Source: Paracoccus sp. MA (GTDB taxonomy: Bacteria > Pseudomonadota > Alphaproteobacteria > Rhodobacterales > Rhodobacteraceae). From it: a DNA stretch of 64,000 nucleotides. The notes under the pieces were generated by a model. It made no database searches, was not told the origin of the DNA, and was given only the letters and a program-made list of their open reading frames with translations. The position numbers and the translations under genes are program-made. The DNA lies in the NCBI RefSeq assembly GCF_020990385.1, contig NZ_CP087598.1, forward strand, positions 1 through 64,000, written 5' to 3'. Within the stretch, counting starts at the first letter, position 1. Every line of letters begins with the position of its first letter. Shown here piece after piece: positions 16,816 through 26,132 of this stretch.

Positions 16816-18375
16816 ATGAACCTGCGACTGACAAGCTCGGCCCTGGCACTGGCCGCGATGACCGCCCCGGCCCTTGCCGACGTGACCTCGGAACAGGTGT
16901 GGCAGTCCTGGGTCGATTACTACCAGTCGCTCGGCTACAGCGTGACCGAGGGCAAGCGCGACAAGGCCGGCGACACGCTGACCCTCAGCGATGTCGCCAT
17001 CAGCGGCGGCATGCCCGAAAGCCAGGTCAGCTTCAGCATCCCCCAGGTCACGCTGAGCGACAGCGGCGACGGCAAGGTCAGGACGGTCTTTGCCGACCAG
17101 ATGACCGGCGAGGCGCATGGCACCGATCCCGAGGGGCAAAGCTACAGCCTGCCCTTTACCGTGGACATGCCGGGCAACGTCATCGTCACCTCGGGCGCGC
17201 CCGAGGACATGACGCATGATTTCGACTATCCCGCGATGGATTTCACCCTGACCACGATCAAGAGCGGCGACAAGGAAACCCCGCTTCCGATCAAGGTGGG
17301 GGTGGCGGATTCGACCGGCACCTTCCACATCGTCGCCGGATCGCCGGCGAAATACGACTATGCGATGAAGTCGGGCAGGATCACCTTCAGCGGCGACGTG
17401 ACCGCCGAGGAATCCGACAAGGTCAAGTTCGAGGGCAGCATCGACGGCGCCGAGACCACGGGCGAAATGGCCGTGCCAGGCGGCGCGAAGATCGAAGAGG
17501 ACATGAACGCGGCGCTGAAGGCCGGGCTGGCCATGAACGGCGTGCTCAAGGCCGGGGCGCTGGTCGCCAGCTTCGACTTCGCCGGCACGGACGAGGAAGG
17601 CCAGGCCACCAGCGGCGCGGGCAAATACGACGGCAAGGGCTTCGAGCTGAGCTATGCGCTGTCGCAGGACGGCATGTCCTACCAGGCCGGTTCGGACGCC
17701 GGCAGCTTCGAGCTGACCAGCAGCGACCTGGCCTTCCCGATCAACTACGCCATCGAAAGCGGCAGCTTCGACATGCAGCTGCCGGTGATGCAGTCGGACG
17801 AGGCGCAGCCCTTCAAGTTCGCCTATTCGCTGGCCGGGCTGACGCTGGGCGATGCGATCTGGAACCTGTTCGACGCCGAGGGCCAGCTGCCGCGCGACCC
17901 GGCCTCGCTGGATCTGGACGTGACCGGCACCATGAAGGTCCTCAAGGACATCTTCGACCCCGCCGCCATGGCGCCGCCGGCAGAGGAGCCGGCCGAGGAC
18001 GGAGAGGCCGACGGAACCGGGGACATGGAGGCGGATGCCGCGCCGCAGCCCTTCGAGCCGCTTGAGGTCGCGATCAACCAGTTCGCGCTGAACGCGCTCG
18101 GCGCCAAGGTGAATGCCGAGGGCGCGCTGCAGGCGCCCGAGGGCGGCGACATGACCGCCCCGGTCGGCGAGATCCACGCCACCTATGAGGGCGTGAACGC
18201 GCTGATCGACAAGCTGGGCGCCATGGGCCTGATCCCCGAAGATCAGCTCATGGGCGTGCGCATGATGATGGCCATGTTCGCCAAGCCGGTCGCCGAGGGC
18301 GAGGACAAGCTGGAAACCCGGCTGGAGTTCAAGGAAGGCGGCTCGATCTTTGCCAACGGCCAGCAGATCAAGTAA
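16816..18375 (+). CDS. DUF2125 domain-containing exported protein
   Basis: 519 residues with an N-terminal signal peptide (cleavage after ALAD, near residue 22). The rest is beta-rich with repeated short strands separated by Gly/Asp turns, and a Glu/Asp/Pro-rich insert (residues about 390-415) before the last domain. It fits DUF2125, a periplasmic or outer-membrane-associated family of unknown function in alphaproteobacteria. A GGAAAGGTG sequence lies ahead of the ATG. It is divergent from the hydratase-fold gene and followed by a hairpin terminator. Confidence 0.82.
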   Translation: MNLRLTSSALALAAMTAPALADVTSEQVWQSWVDYYQSLGYSVTEGKRDKAGDTLTLSDVAISGGMPESQVSFSIPQVTLSDSGDGKVRTVFADQMTGEAHGTDPEGQSYSLPFTVDMPGNVIVTSGAPEDMTHDFDYPAMDFTLTTIKSGDKETPLPIKVGVADSTGTFHIVAGSPAKYDYAMKSGRITFSGDVTAEESDKVKFEGSIDGAETTGEMAVPGGAKIEEDMNAALKAGLAMNGVLKAGALVASFDFAGTDEEGQATSGAGKYDGKGFELSYALSQDGMSYQAGSDAGSFELTSSDLAFPINYAIESGSFDMQLPVMQSDEAQPFKFAYSLAGLTLGDAIWNLFDAEGQLPRDPASLDLDVTGTMKVLKDIFDPAAMAPPAEEPAEDGEADGTGDMEADAAPQPFEPLEVAINQFALNALGAKVNAEGALQAPEGGDMTAPVGEIHATYEGVNALIDKLGAMGLIPEDQLMGVRMMMAMFAKPVAEGEDKLETRLEFKEGGSIFANGQQIK

Positions 18376-18418
18376 TCCCGTCCGGCGCGGCGTCCGCGCG
18401 CCCTGACGGATCGTATCG

Positions 18419-18455
18419 CGGGGGCCGGGCGTTGACGTCGCGGCCCCCGTTCTTG
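18419..18455 (+). terminator. Hairpin terminator after the DUF2125 gene
   Basis: A perfect 9-bp stem (18419-18427 with 18441-18449, 13-base loop) is followed by TTCTTGT. The T tract is interrupted, so this is a moderate call. Confidence 0.5.
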
Positions 18456-18470
18456 TCCAAGGTGAACCGC

Positions 18471-19823
18471 ATGTCCGAATTCCATCGACTCGAGGCCCTG
18501 ACCCAGCAGCTTCTGGCGGCGGCGCGCAAGGCCGGCGCCGACCAGGCCGATGCCGTGGCGCTGGAGGCCGCCGCCGTCTCGGTCGATGTGCGCGCCGGCC
18601 ATCTGGAGCATGCCGAGCGCGCCGAGGGGGTCGAGATCGGGCTGCGGGTGCTGATCGGCGGGCGGCAGGCCTGCGTCTCGGCCTCGGACCGCTCGCAGCG
18701 CACCATCGAGGAGATGGCGGCCCGCGCCGTCGCCATGGCCCGCGAGGCGCCGGTGGACGACACGCTGGGCCTGGCCGAACCCGGACAGCTGGCCCGCGAC
18801 ACCGACAGCGCCCGGCTGGACCTTTGCGACCACGGCCCCGAGCCGAGCCCCGAGGCGCTGCAGGAGCTGGCGCTGCGCGCCGAGGCCGCGGCGCTGGCGG
18901 TCGAGGGCGTCTCGCAGATCGAATCCGCCAGCGCCGGCCATTCGCAGCGCCGCATGTGGCTGGCGGCCAGCAACGGCTTCTCGGCCGGCTACGGGCGCAG
19001 CGGCCACAGCCTGTCCACCGTCGCCATCACCGGCGAGGGGCTGGGGATGGAGCGCGACTGGGCCGGCGAGAGCCGCGTCCATGCCGCCGACATGCCCGCG
19101 CCCGAGGAGATCGGCCGGCTTGCGGCCGAGCGCACCGTCGCCCGGCGCGGCGCGCGGAAGCCGCCCACCGGCGCCTTCCCGATCCTTTACGACGAGCGCG
19201 TGGCCTCGGGGCTGATCGGCCATCTGGTCGGCGCGGTGAACGGCGCCTCGGTGGCGCGCGGCGCCAGCTGGCTGCGCGACGCGCTGGGGGAACAGATCCT
19301 GCCCAGGGGGTTCGAGCTGCGCGAGGACCCGCACCGGCCCCGCTATGGCTCGTCGCGCCTGTTCGACGGCGAGGGGCTGGCGACCGCGCCGCGGCTGATC
19401 GTGGCCGACGGCGTCTTGCAGGGCTGGACCCTGGACCTGGCCACCGGGCGCAAGCTCGGCATGGACTCGACCGCCAGCGCCATGCGCGGCGCCGGCCAGC
19501 CGCCCTCGCCCGGCGTGACCAATCTGGAACTGACCGCTGGCGACAGGACCCGCGAGGAGCTGATCCGCGAGATGGGGCGCGGGCTGGTCGTGACCTCGAT
19601 GCTGGGCGCCTCGATCAACGGCACGACCGGGGATTATTCGCGCGGCGCCGGCGGCTTCTGGGTCGAGAACGGCGAGATCGCCTATCCGGTCAACGAATGC
19701 ACCATCGCCGGCAACCTGCGCGACATGCTGCTGCGGGTGACAGCGGCGAACGACCTGCCCGACTGGCGGGGAATGCGCGTGCCCAGCCTGCTGGTCGAGG
19801 GGATGACCGTTGCCGGCGAGTGA
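18471..19823 (+). CDS. pmbA: TldE/PmbA metallopeptidase subunit
   Basis: 450 residues from the ATG at 18471; an upstream TTG is also in frame. The N-terminal domain (ADQADAVALEAAAVSVDVRAGH) and the C-terminal beta domain (LGASINGTTGDYSRGAGGFWVENGEI) identify the TldD/PmbA family. The HExxxH metal motif of TldD is absent, and SVARGASWL stands in the middle region, so this is the TldE/PmbA partner rather than TldD. With TldD, which is not in this window, it degrades unfolded peptides and matures some modified peptides. Its end overlaps the next gene by 14 bases. Confidence 0.9.
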   Translation: MSEFHRLEALTQQLLAAARKAGADQADAVALEAAAVSVDVRAGHLEHAERAEGVEIGLRVLIGGRQACVSASDRSQRTIEEMAARAVAMAREAPVDDTLGLAEPGQLARDTDSARLDLCDHGPEPSPEALQELALRAEAAALAVEGVSQIESASAGHSQRRMWLAASNGFSAGYGRSGHSLSTVAITGEGLGMERDWAGESRVHAADMPAPEEIGRLAAERTVARRGARKPPTGAFPILYDERVASGLIGHLVGAVNGASVARGASWLRDALGEQILPRGFELREDPHRPRYGSSRLFDGEGLATAPRLIVADGVLQGWTLDLATGRKLGMDSTASAMRGAGQPPSPGVTNLELTAGDRTREELIREMGRGLVVTSMLGASINGTTGDYSRGAGGFWVENGEIAYPVNECTIAGNLRDMLLRVTAANDLPDWRGMRVPSLLVEGMTVAGE

Positions 19824-20631
19824 CCTTGCGCTTCTGGAACAGGCCGCGCAGGAGGCCGGAGAAATCGCGCTGCGCTACTGGCGGCGCGATCCCCGGGTCT
19901 GGGACAAGGGCGACGGCGCCGGCCCGGTGACCGAGGCCGACCTGGCGGTCAACGCGCATCTGGAGCGCCTGCTGCGCGCCGCGCGGCCCGATTACGGCTG
20001 GCTCAGCGAGGAAAGCGCCGACGATCCGGCGCGGCTTCAGGCCGAGCATTGCTTCATCATCGACCCGATCGACGGCACCCGCGCCTTCATCGACGGGCAG
20101 GTCGGATTTTCCCATGCGCTGGCGATCGCGCGCGGCGACCGGGTGGTGGCGGGCGTGGTGCATCTGCCGGCGCAGCGCACGACCTATGCCGCCTCGGCCG
20201 ATGGGCCGGCGCTGCGCGACGGCAAGCCCATCGCCCCCTCGACGCATGGCCTGACGGGCGCGCGCGTGCTGACCAGCAAGGCCGGGCTCGACCCCACGCA
20301 TTGGCGGGGCGCGCCGCCGCCGGTCAGGCGCAGCTTCCGCCCCTCGCTGGCCTGGCGGCTTTGCCTGGTGGCGGACGGGCAGTTCGACGCGACGCTGTCC
20401 GTCAGGCCGGCCTGGGAATGGGACGTGGCGGCGGGCAGCCTGATCGCCGCCCGTGCCGGCTGCCTGGCCAGCGACCTGACCGGCGCGGCGATGCGCTTCA
20501 ACGCCGCCCGGCCGCTGACCGACGGGCTGGTGGTGGCGGCGCCCGCCCTGCACGGGCAGCTGATCGCCGCCATGACCCCGCGGATGGCGATGCCCGGCGG
20601 TCGGGTTGATGCGCCGCCGCCCGCCGACTAA
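19810..20631 (+). CDS. Inositol monophosphatase / CysQ-family phosphatase
   Basis: 273 residues. The Mg-dependent phosphatase motifs are all present: GPVTEADLAVN, WLSEESADD, the DPIDGTRAFIDG signature (residues about 84-95) and WEWDVAAGSLI. Substrate could be inositol phosphate or 3'-phosphoadenosine 5'-phosphate (CysQ); the sequence alone does not decide. The start is TTG at 19810, the only start after an in-frame stop at 19804, with GAGGGG upstream inside pmbA. It is therefore translationally coupled to pmbA. The C-terminal tail (PGGRVDAPPPAD) is disordered. Confidence 0.87.
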   Translation: MPASDLALLEQAAQEAGEIALRYWRRDPRVWDKGDGAGPVTEADLAVNAHLERLLRAARPDYGWLSEESADDPARLQAEHCFIIDPIDGTRAFIDGQVGFSHALAIARGDRVVAGVVHLPAQRTTYAASADGPALRDGKPIAPSTHGLTGARVLTSKAGLDPTHWRGAPPPVRRSFRPSLAWRLCLVADGQFDATLSVRPAWEWDVAAGSLIAARAGCLASDLTGAAMRFNAARPLTDGLVVAAPALHGQLIAAMTPRMAMPGGRVDAPPPAD

Positions 20632-20676
20632 GAAGGGGCAAAGGCCGGAACCGCTCTGGCCATGTCCCGCAGATGA

Positions 20677-21234
<558 letters not shown>

Positions 21235-21240
21235 GCCGGG

Positions 21241-21717
21241 CTAGCCGCGCATCAGCCGGCGCAGCATGGCGCGCACGATCAGCCGATGCGCCGGCCCCAC
21301 CACCAGCATATAGGCCCGGCCGAAGCGATTATGCGTCACCACCGAGGAGGTGATCGCCAGCTCTGCCCCGCGGGTCGAGATGCAGGTCATCACGTCCAGA
21401 TGCCGGTCGCGCTCGGTCAGCACCAGCAGGTCGGGCGCGGCATGCTCGACCAGAAAGAAGTCCAGCCGCTGACCGGCGCGCACGCTGTCGCTGGGCACCT
21501 TGCCCAGCCCGCCGATGCGCCGCACGCCGAACCGCGCCGACACCGCGTCGCGAATGCGGAAGGCCAGGCCCAGCAGGGGCAAGGGGCGGCTGCGGATACG
21601 GTTCCATGCCTCCAGCGGGGTGATCGGCGCCGGCAGCAGCACCGTTTGCCGGTCGAGAAAGTCCAGCCGCCCGGGCGGCGCCAGCAGCGGCACCCCTTGG
21701 ATCTGATCGGCCTGCAT
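21241..21717 (-). CDS. DUF2867 family protein
   Basis: 158 residues, no signal peptide. It resembles DUF2867: TPLEAWNRIRSRPLPLLGLAFRIRDAVSARFG, a basic middle, DRHLDVMTCIS, and a C-terminal ITSSVVTHNRFGRAYMLVVGPAHRLIVRAML. The family is found alone or fused to NAD-binding domains, and its fold is related to START/SRPBCC-type proteins; function unknown. GGAGG lies six bases ahead of the ATG. It is followed at a distance of 78 bases, on the opposite side of its start, by the pqi operon end. Confidence 0.8.
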   Translation of the reverse strand: MQADQIQGVPLLAPPGRLDFLDRQTVLLPAPITPLEAWNRIRSRPLPLLGLAFRIRDAVSARFGVRRIGGLGKVPSDSVRAGQRLDFFLVEHAAPDLLVLTERDRHLDVMTCISTRGAELAITSSVVTHNRFGRAYMLVVGPAHRLIVRAMLRRLMRG

Positions 21718-21795
21718 TTCACCTCCGCTGCCGGGATGGGCGCAGTCTAGGCGGGGGCGGGAAGGCGGAAAGCCGTCAAACTGTCGCAGCCGGGC

Positions 21796-22446
21796 TCAGC
21801 TGCCCTCCAGCGGCGGCAGCGGCTGCGAGAAGATGTCGTCGATCCGCGGCAGCGGTGCGGTGCTGGTGCGGATCGACCGGCCCGGCCCGGACAGCGTGGC
21901 GATCTGCCGGGCAAGCTGGGCGATGGCCTGCGACTGCGCCCGGGCGATGGCGGCGGGGTTCTGGTCGGCAAGCGGCACGGAAATGTCGAAGCCGCGCGCC
22001 TGGTTGGCGCCCCCCGCCCCCTCGTCCGAGACGAAATAGCGCCCGGTCAGGCGATAAAGCCCGTCGGCCTGCGCCAGCGCCTTTTCGACACGCACCTCCA
22101 GCCGGCGACGCGGCGGCTCGGCCAGCGGCCAGGGCTCGGCGATCACCGTGGCGCCCGAGAGGTCCGAGATGCTGCGCGCCAGCGTCAGCGTGAAGGCCCG
22201 CTGCGGGTCGTCCGCCCAAAGCTGTTTCGTGTTCGAGCGCACCGCCCCGTCCCCGGTCTGCCAGCTGACCTCGCCGCCCGAGGCATATTCCGGCAAGGAC
22301 ACGTCCTTGAGCTCCGCCGTGCCCAGCCGGTCGGCGACGCGCTCGCCCGTGGCCGGCGGGTCGATCAGGTAGCGCGCGGTCTTTTCGCCGTTCGAGCAGG
22401 CGCCGAGCAGGGAAAGACAGGCGACGGAGGCAAGGATCAGGCGCAT
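21796..22446 (-). CDS. pqiC: PqiC-like lipoprotein (ABC transport auxiliary component)
   Basis: 216 residues. A lipoprotein signal with lipobox LGAC places the lipidated Cys at residue 17. The rest matches the PqiC/YmbA (DUF330) family: RYLIDPPATGERVADRLGTAELKDVSLPEY and a late DISVPLADQ..AAIARAQSQAIAQLARQIA. In E. coli PqiC is an outer-membrane lipoprotein that docks the PqiB needle. Start at 22446 lies one base after the pqiB stop, so it is co-translated. A longer frame into pqiB is a shadow. Confidence 0.87.
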   Translation of the reverse strand: MRLILASVACLSLLGACSNGEKTARYLIDPPATGERVADRLGTAELKDVSLPEYASGGEVSWQTGDGAVRSNTKQLWADDPQRAFTLTLARSISDLSGATVIAEPWPLAEPPRRRLEVRVEKALAQADGLYRLTGRYFVSDEGAGGANQARGFDISVPLADQNPAAIARAQSQAIAQLARQIATLSGPGRSIRTSTAPLPRIDDIFSQPLPPLEGS

Positions 22447-22447
22447 C

Positions 22448-24514
22448 TTATCGTCCCAGGATGAAGGCTTGCGGATTGCGTTCGATGGTCCGGGCCAGGC
22501 TGCCGAAGGCATTGGCGGCGCGGCGCATCTCGCGCATCAGGTTGATGGTTTCGGTGTTGAAGCTGGAACGGTCGCCATAGGCGGCGATCACCGCATCGGC
22601 GCGCGCCGCCAGGGCTTCCAGGCGCGCGGAAAGCTGCGGCAGGCGCTTCGCCGCGTCCGAAACATCCTGCGCCGCCGTGCTGGCCGAGGCGAGCGCATTG
22701 TTCAGGCTGCCCGCCGCATTGCCGTCGCGCAGGTCGTTCAAGAGGCCGGAGGCGGATTTCAGCGTCTCGGACAGGTTCTTGGGCAGTTGCTCGGCATCCT
22801 CGGTGCCCAGAAGCGCGCGCACGTCCTTGAGGATGCCCTCGGCCTCGGCGCCGATGGCAGCATAGTCCACCGCCTCGATCTTGACGGCGGCGGCGTCGAT
22901 CTGGTCGACCATGGCCGGCACGTCGGCGGCGGCGAGCTTGACCGCCTCGGCGGCGGCGGCGGCCTCGTCCACCATGCGGCGCAGCTGGCCCACGGCGCCG
23001 GATTCGCGCAGCTCGGTGGTGACCTGCCGGATCTCGCCGGCGGCGGCCTGCGCATCCTCCAGCGTGCCGCGCAGCGCGCCGGGGATGGCGCGGGTGTCCT
23101 CGCTGCTGGCGATGGCGGTGACGCTGTTCATCATGTCGGTGACGGATTTCAGCACCTCCTCGATGGGCAGGTTGCCGACCCGCGCCAGGAAGCCCTGCGC
23201 CGTCTCGCTGAAATCGGAAATATCGCCGGGGACCGAGGGGATGACCGGGTAGGGCTTGGCGGTGCGGTCCAGCTCGGCCGGTTCTGCGCCGGGCAGGTCG
23301 ACCAGCTCGACCTGCAGCGAGGTGCCGAAGAAGCCGGCGCTGGCGATGCGGGCGCGCAACCCGGCCCGGACCTGCCCGGCGATGAAATCCAGCGCCTCTT
23401 CCGGGGTCGCCTCGCCCGACAGACCCATCCGCTCGGGCGTGACGGCCAGCGTCACCTCCTGTTCGACATGGTCCTGTCCGTCCGCGCCCCGGACCACCCG
23501 CGCGGCAAGGCTGGTGACCCGCCCGACGGTCAGGCCCATAAACTGCACATCGGCCCCGGTCTCCAGCCCGCGCACCGATTCGTCGACCAGCATGGTCAGG
23601 CGCAGCGCCTTGCTTTCGTCGGCAAACAGGTTCGCCTCGGCCGCGCCCCGGTCGGGCTGCAGGGAAAAGACATGCCCGTCCTCGACCGGGGCCCCGCCCG
23701 AGGTCAGCGTGGCGAATTCCGCGCCGCCCTGCAGCACCGAGGCCAGCGAGTTCACGTTCAGCGACAGCCCCTGCGCCCCCAGCGAGACCGAGAAGCCCGA
23801 GGTGTCCCAGAACACCGTGTTCGTGGTCAGGAGCTGGTCATAGGGCGCGGCGATGAACACATCGGTCAGCACCCCCTCGTCATTCTCGGAAAGCCGCAGG
23901 TTCTGCATCCGCCCGACCGGCAGGCCGCGGAACAGCACCGGCGCGCCCTCGGTCATGCCGCGCGAGCGTTCGGCCGCCAGCACGATCCAGGTGCCCTGCT
24001 CGCCGAAGCTGGTCAGCGGCGGCTTGTCGAGGCCCTGGAACCGCGTCTGCGGCCCGTCCACCTTGTCGTCCCAATAGCCCTCGACGAAGGAGCCGGTCAG
24101 CACCGTGTCCAGCCGCGAAATGCCCTGGGCCGAGACCTGCGGCCGCACGATCCAGAACTGCGCATCCTTGTCGATATAGGGCGCCAGGTCCTTGTCCACG
24201 CGCATGTTCACCTCGACCTGCTGCAGGTCCTCGGTGAAGCGGACGGATTCCACCTTGCCGACGGTGATCTCGCGGAATTTCAGCGCCGTCTCTCCGGGCG
24301 TGATGCCGGTCGCGTCCTTGAAGGCGACCGAGATCAGCGTGCCGCGGCTGGCGATCATGTTCCAGCCCACGCCCAGCGTCACGATCAGCGCCGCGATGGG
24401 CACCAGCCAGATCAGCGGCAGCCCGGCCCGCACGGCGCGGGCCGCGGGCTTGCGGGCGGGTTCGGCTGGCTTCAGGGGGGTGTCGCTGCGCTCGGGCGAG
24501 GGCCTGTCGGTCAT
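22448..24514 (-). CDS. pqiB: PqiB, MCE-domain intermembrane lipid transport protein
   Basis: 688 residues. One membrane segment (about 28-48) is followed by three MCE domains, with cores near residues 55-90 (ITPGETALKFREITVGKVES), 183-200 (GAPVLFRGLPVGRMQNL) and 305-325 (GADVQFMGLTVGRVTSL). A long Ala-rich helical C-terminal part (about 430-688) follows. PqiB forms a hexameric tube between inner and outer membrane. Length and three MCE domains match PqiB (about 546) with a longer C-terminal helix. It overlaps the upstream pqiA half by ATGA (24511-24514). Confidence 0.92.
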   Translation of the reverse strand: MTDRPSPERSDTPLKPAEPARKPAARAVRAGLPLIWLVPIAALIVTLGVGWNMIASRGTLISVAFKDATGITPGETALKFREITVGKVESVRFTEDLQQVEVNMRVDKDLAPYIDKDAQFWIVRPQVSAQGISRLDTVLTGSFVEGYWDDKVDGPQTRFQGLDKPPLTSFGEQGTWIVLAAERSRGMTEGAPVLFRGLPVGRMQNLRLSENDEGVLTDVFIAAPYDQLLTTNTVFWDTSGFSVSLGAQGLSLNVNSLASVLQGGAEFATLTSGGAPVEDGHVFSLQPDRGAAEANLFADESKALRLTMLVDESVRGLETGADVQFMGLTVGRVTSLAARVVRGADGQDHVEQEVTLAVTPERMGLSGEATPEEALDFIAGQVRAGLRARIASAGFFGTSLQVELVDLPGAEPAELDRTAKPYPVIPSVPGDISDFSETAQGFLARVGNLPIEEVLKSVTDMMNSVTAIASSEDTRAIPGALRGTLEDAQAAAGEIRQVTTELRESGAVGQLRRMVDEAAAAAEAVKLAAADVPAMVDQIDAAAVKIEAVDYAAIGAEAEGILKDVRALLGTEDAEQLPKNLSETLKSASGLLNDLRDGNAAGSLNNALASASTAAQDVSDAAKRLPQLSARLEALAARADAVIAAYGDRSSFNTETINLMREMRRAANAFGSLARTIERNPQAFILGR

Positions 24515-25167
24515 TCATGGTCCTTGCGGCTGCGCAGCGGAAGGCCGCGCCAGATCAATCTCGGATCGAAGCTTTGCGCGGAAAGCATGGTGAAGGCAAC
24601 CGACAGCGCAAATGACACCGCGGCAGGCCCGGGATGGATCGAGGCGACGAAGCCCAGCTGCACCAGCGCCGACAGGATCGCCACGATGAACACGTCGATC
24701 ATCGACCAGCGGCCGATGAATTCGACCACCTCGTAAAGATGCAGCCGCTTGTGGGCGGCCCTGACCGTCGCCGGCCGCCCCGCGACCAGCGCCAGCCAGC
24801 TGATGGCGATGAACTTGCCGATCGGCACCACGATCGAGGCCAGAAAGACGATCGCCGCAACGCCGTAATTGCCGTAATGCATCAGCTCGACCACGCCGCC
24901 GAGGATGGTGGCTTCGCTGTTGCCGCGCAGCCCGCCGAAGGTCGAGGTCTTCAGCATCGGGAACAGGTTCGCCGGAATGTAGAAGACGAAGCCCGCCGCC
25001 AGCCAGGCCCAGACCGCGTTCAAGCAGCGCCGGTCGGGCGGCACCAGCGCGCCGCCGCAGCGGCTGCAGATCGTCTCGGTCTCCGGCCAGACCCGGCCGC
25101 AGCCGCGGCAGCCGACCAGCCCGGCGCGATGCGCGGTCAGGACGGGCGCGTCCGAAGGCGCGTTCAT
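24511..25167 (-). CDS. pqiA: PqiA-family membrane protein, second half
   Basis: 218 residues. A zinc-ribbon-like CRGCGRVW..CSRCG pair (residues about 18-36) precedes four membrane segments with PANLFPMLKTSTFGG and GRWSMIDVFIVAILSALVQL, typical of PqiA. E. coli PqiA (about 417 residues) carries two such halves in one chain; here the halves are separate genes. ATG at 25167 overlaps the stop of the first half (25164-25167), and its end overlaps pqiB. It is predicted to sit in the inner membrane under the PqiB tube. Confidence 0.88.
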   Translation of the reverse strand: MNAPSDAPVLTAHRAGLVGCRGCGRVWPETETICSRCGGALVPPDRRCLNAVWAWLAAGFVFYIPANLFPMLKTSTFGGLRGNSEATILGGVVELMHYGNYGVAAIVFLASIVVPIGKFIAISWLALVAGRPATVRAAHKRLHLYEVVEFIGRWSMIDVFIVAILSALVQLGFVASIHPGPAAVSFALSVAFTMLSAQSFDPRLIWRGLPLRSRKDHE

Positions 25168-25844
25168 GCCCGGCTCTCCGGCACGATCTCGCGCCCGTCG
25201 GTGGCCATGCCGGCATCCTCGATGGCGTCCCAGATCGTGGTGGCGCTGGTAAAGGCATTGCTGGCCGCGTTCACCACGATCAGCCCGCAAAACGCCCAGA
25301 AGGCCGGGCCAAGGCTGATATTCGCCAGCCCCGCCACCTTGACCAGGGCGATGGCGGTGCCGATGACGAAGATCTCGGCCATGGACCAGGGCCGCAGCGC
25401 CTCGGACAGGCGAAAGGCCGGCACGGCATGGGCATAGGGCGCCCGGTTCCGCGACAGGGGCAGCAGGGTATAGACCAGCAGCAGCGCCCGCAGCACCGGC
25501 AGCCCGACGATCATGCCCAGCACCGCCACGGTCAGCGGCATCAGGGCGCCATGCGAAAAGGCCAGCGCCACCCCGAAAAGCGAGGTCTGGTTGCCGAAAC
25601 CCATGCGCGAGATTTCCAGGAAGGGAAAGAACACCGCCCCGACCATCAGCACCAGCGAGGTGAAGGACAGCGCGATGATCCGGGTGAAGGCGCCGGCGCG
25701 CGGACTGGCCAGCAGGGTGTTGCAGCGCACGCAGCGCGCGGTCTCGCCCGGCTCCAGCTCGCGCTCGACATGCAGCGCGTCGCAGCGCGGACAGGCGATC
25801 AGCCCCGCGCCGGTGGTCAGGTCATATTCGCCCTCGGTCTGCAT
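25164..25844 (-). CDS. pqiA: PqiA-family membrane protein, first half
   Basis: 226 residues. CPRCDALH and CVRCNTLL give a four-Cys zinc-ribbon (residues about 18-42), then four membrane segments with the PqiA signatures FFPFLEISRMG and LRPWSMAEIFVIGTAIALVKVAGLA. It is the first gene of the pqiA-pqiA-pqiB-pqiC operon. In E. coli the operon responds to paraquat through SoxRS; I see no such site here. It is divergent from motB over a 288-base gap. Confidence 0.88.
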   Translation of the reverse strand: MQTEGEYDLTTGAGLIACPRCDALHVERELEPGETARCVRCNTLLASPRAGAFTRIIALSFTSLVLMVGAVFFPFLEISRMGFGNQTSLFGVALAFSHGALMPLTVAVLGMIVGLPVLRALLLVYTLLPLSRNRAPYAHAVPAFRLSEALRPWSMAEIFVIGTAIALVKVAGLANISLGPAFWAFCGLIVVNAASNAFTSATTIWDAIEDAGMATDGREIVPESRA

Positions 25845-26070
25845 GGGTGCAGAATATCGGGGCCCGGGTCGGGCGCAAGATGCCGCATCCGATGATTCGT
25901 CCGGGTCCGGTTAGGGTCCCCTCGCCTGCGGCGGCCGGCTTTCAGCAGGGCCAGCCCGAACGGTCTGTCCTCCGGCTGGTCCTTGCGATGTGCTGTATTT
26001 CGTTTTATTTCAACATGATGACCCTGAATGCCATGCTGCTTTCCGGGTGAAATATGCGGCATTTGAGCCG

Positions 26071-26085
26071 TTAACTGGAAATTAG
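26071..26085. promoter_or_regulatory. Possible CtrA box upstream of motB
   Basis: The sequence TTAA, seven bases, TTAG matches the alphaproteobacterial CtrA consensus TTAA-N7-TTAA with one mismatch. It lies 48 bases before motB, the first gene of the flagellar cluster, and flagellar genes are a usual CtrA target. The gap 25845-26132 that holds it is less GC-rich than its surroundings and contains no gene that I can support. Confidence 0.5.
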
Positions 26086-26132
26086 CCGCGCGCCGCTAGA
26101 CCTTTCGGACAGGGCAACGAAAGGAATGGCTC

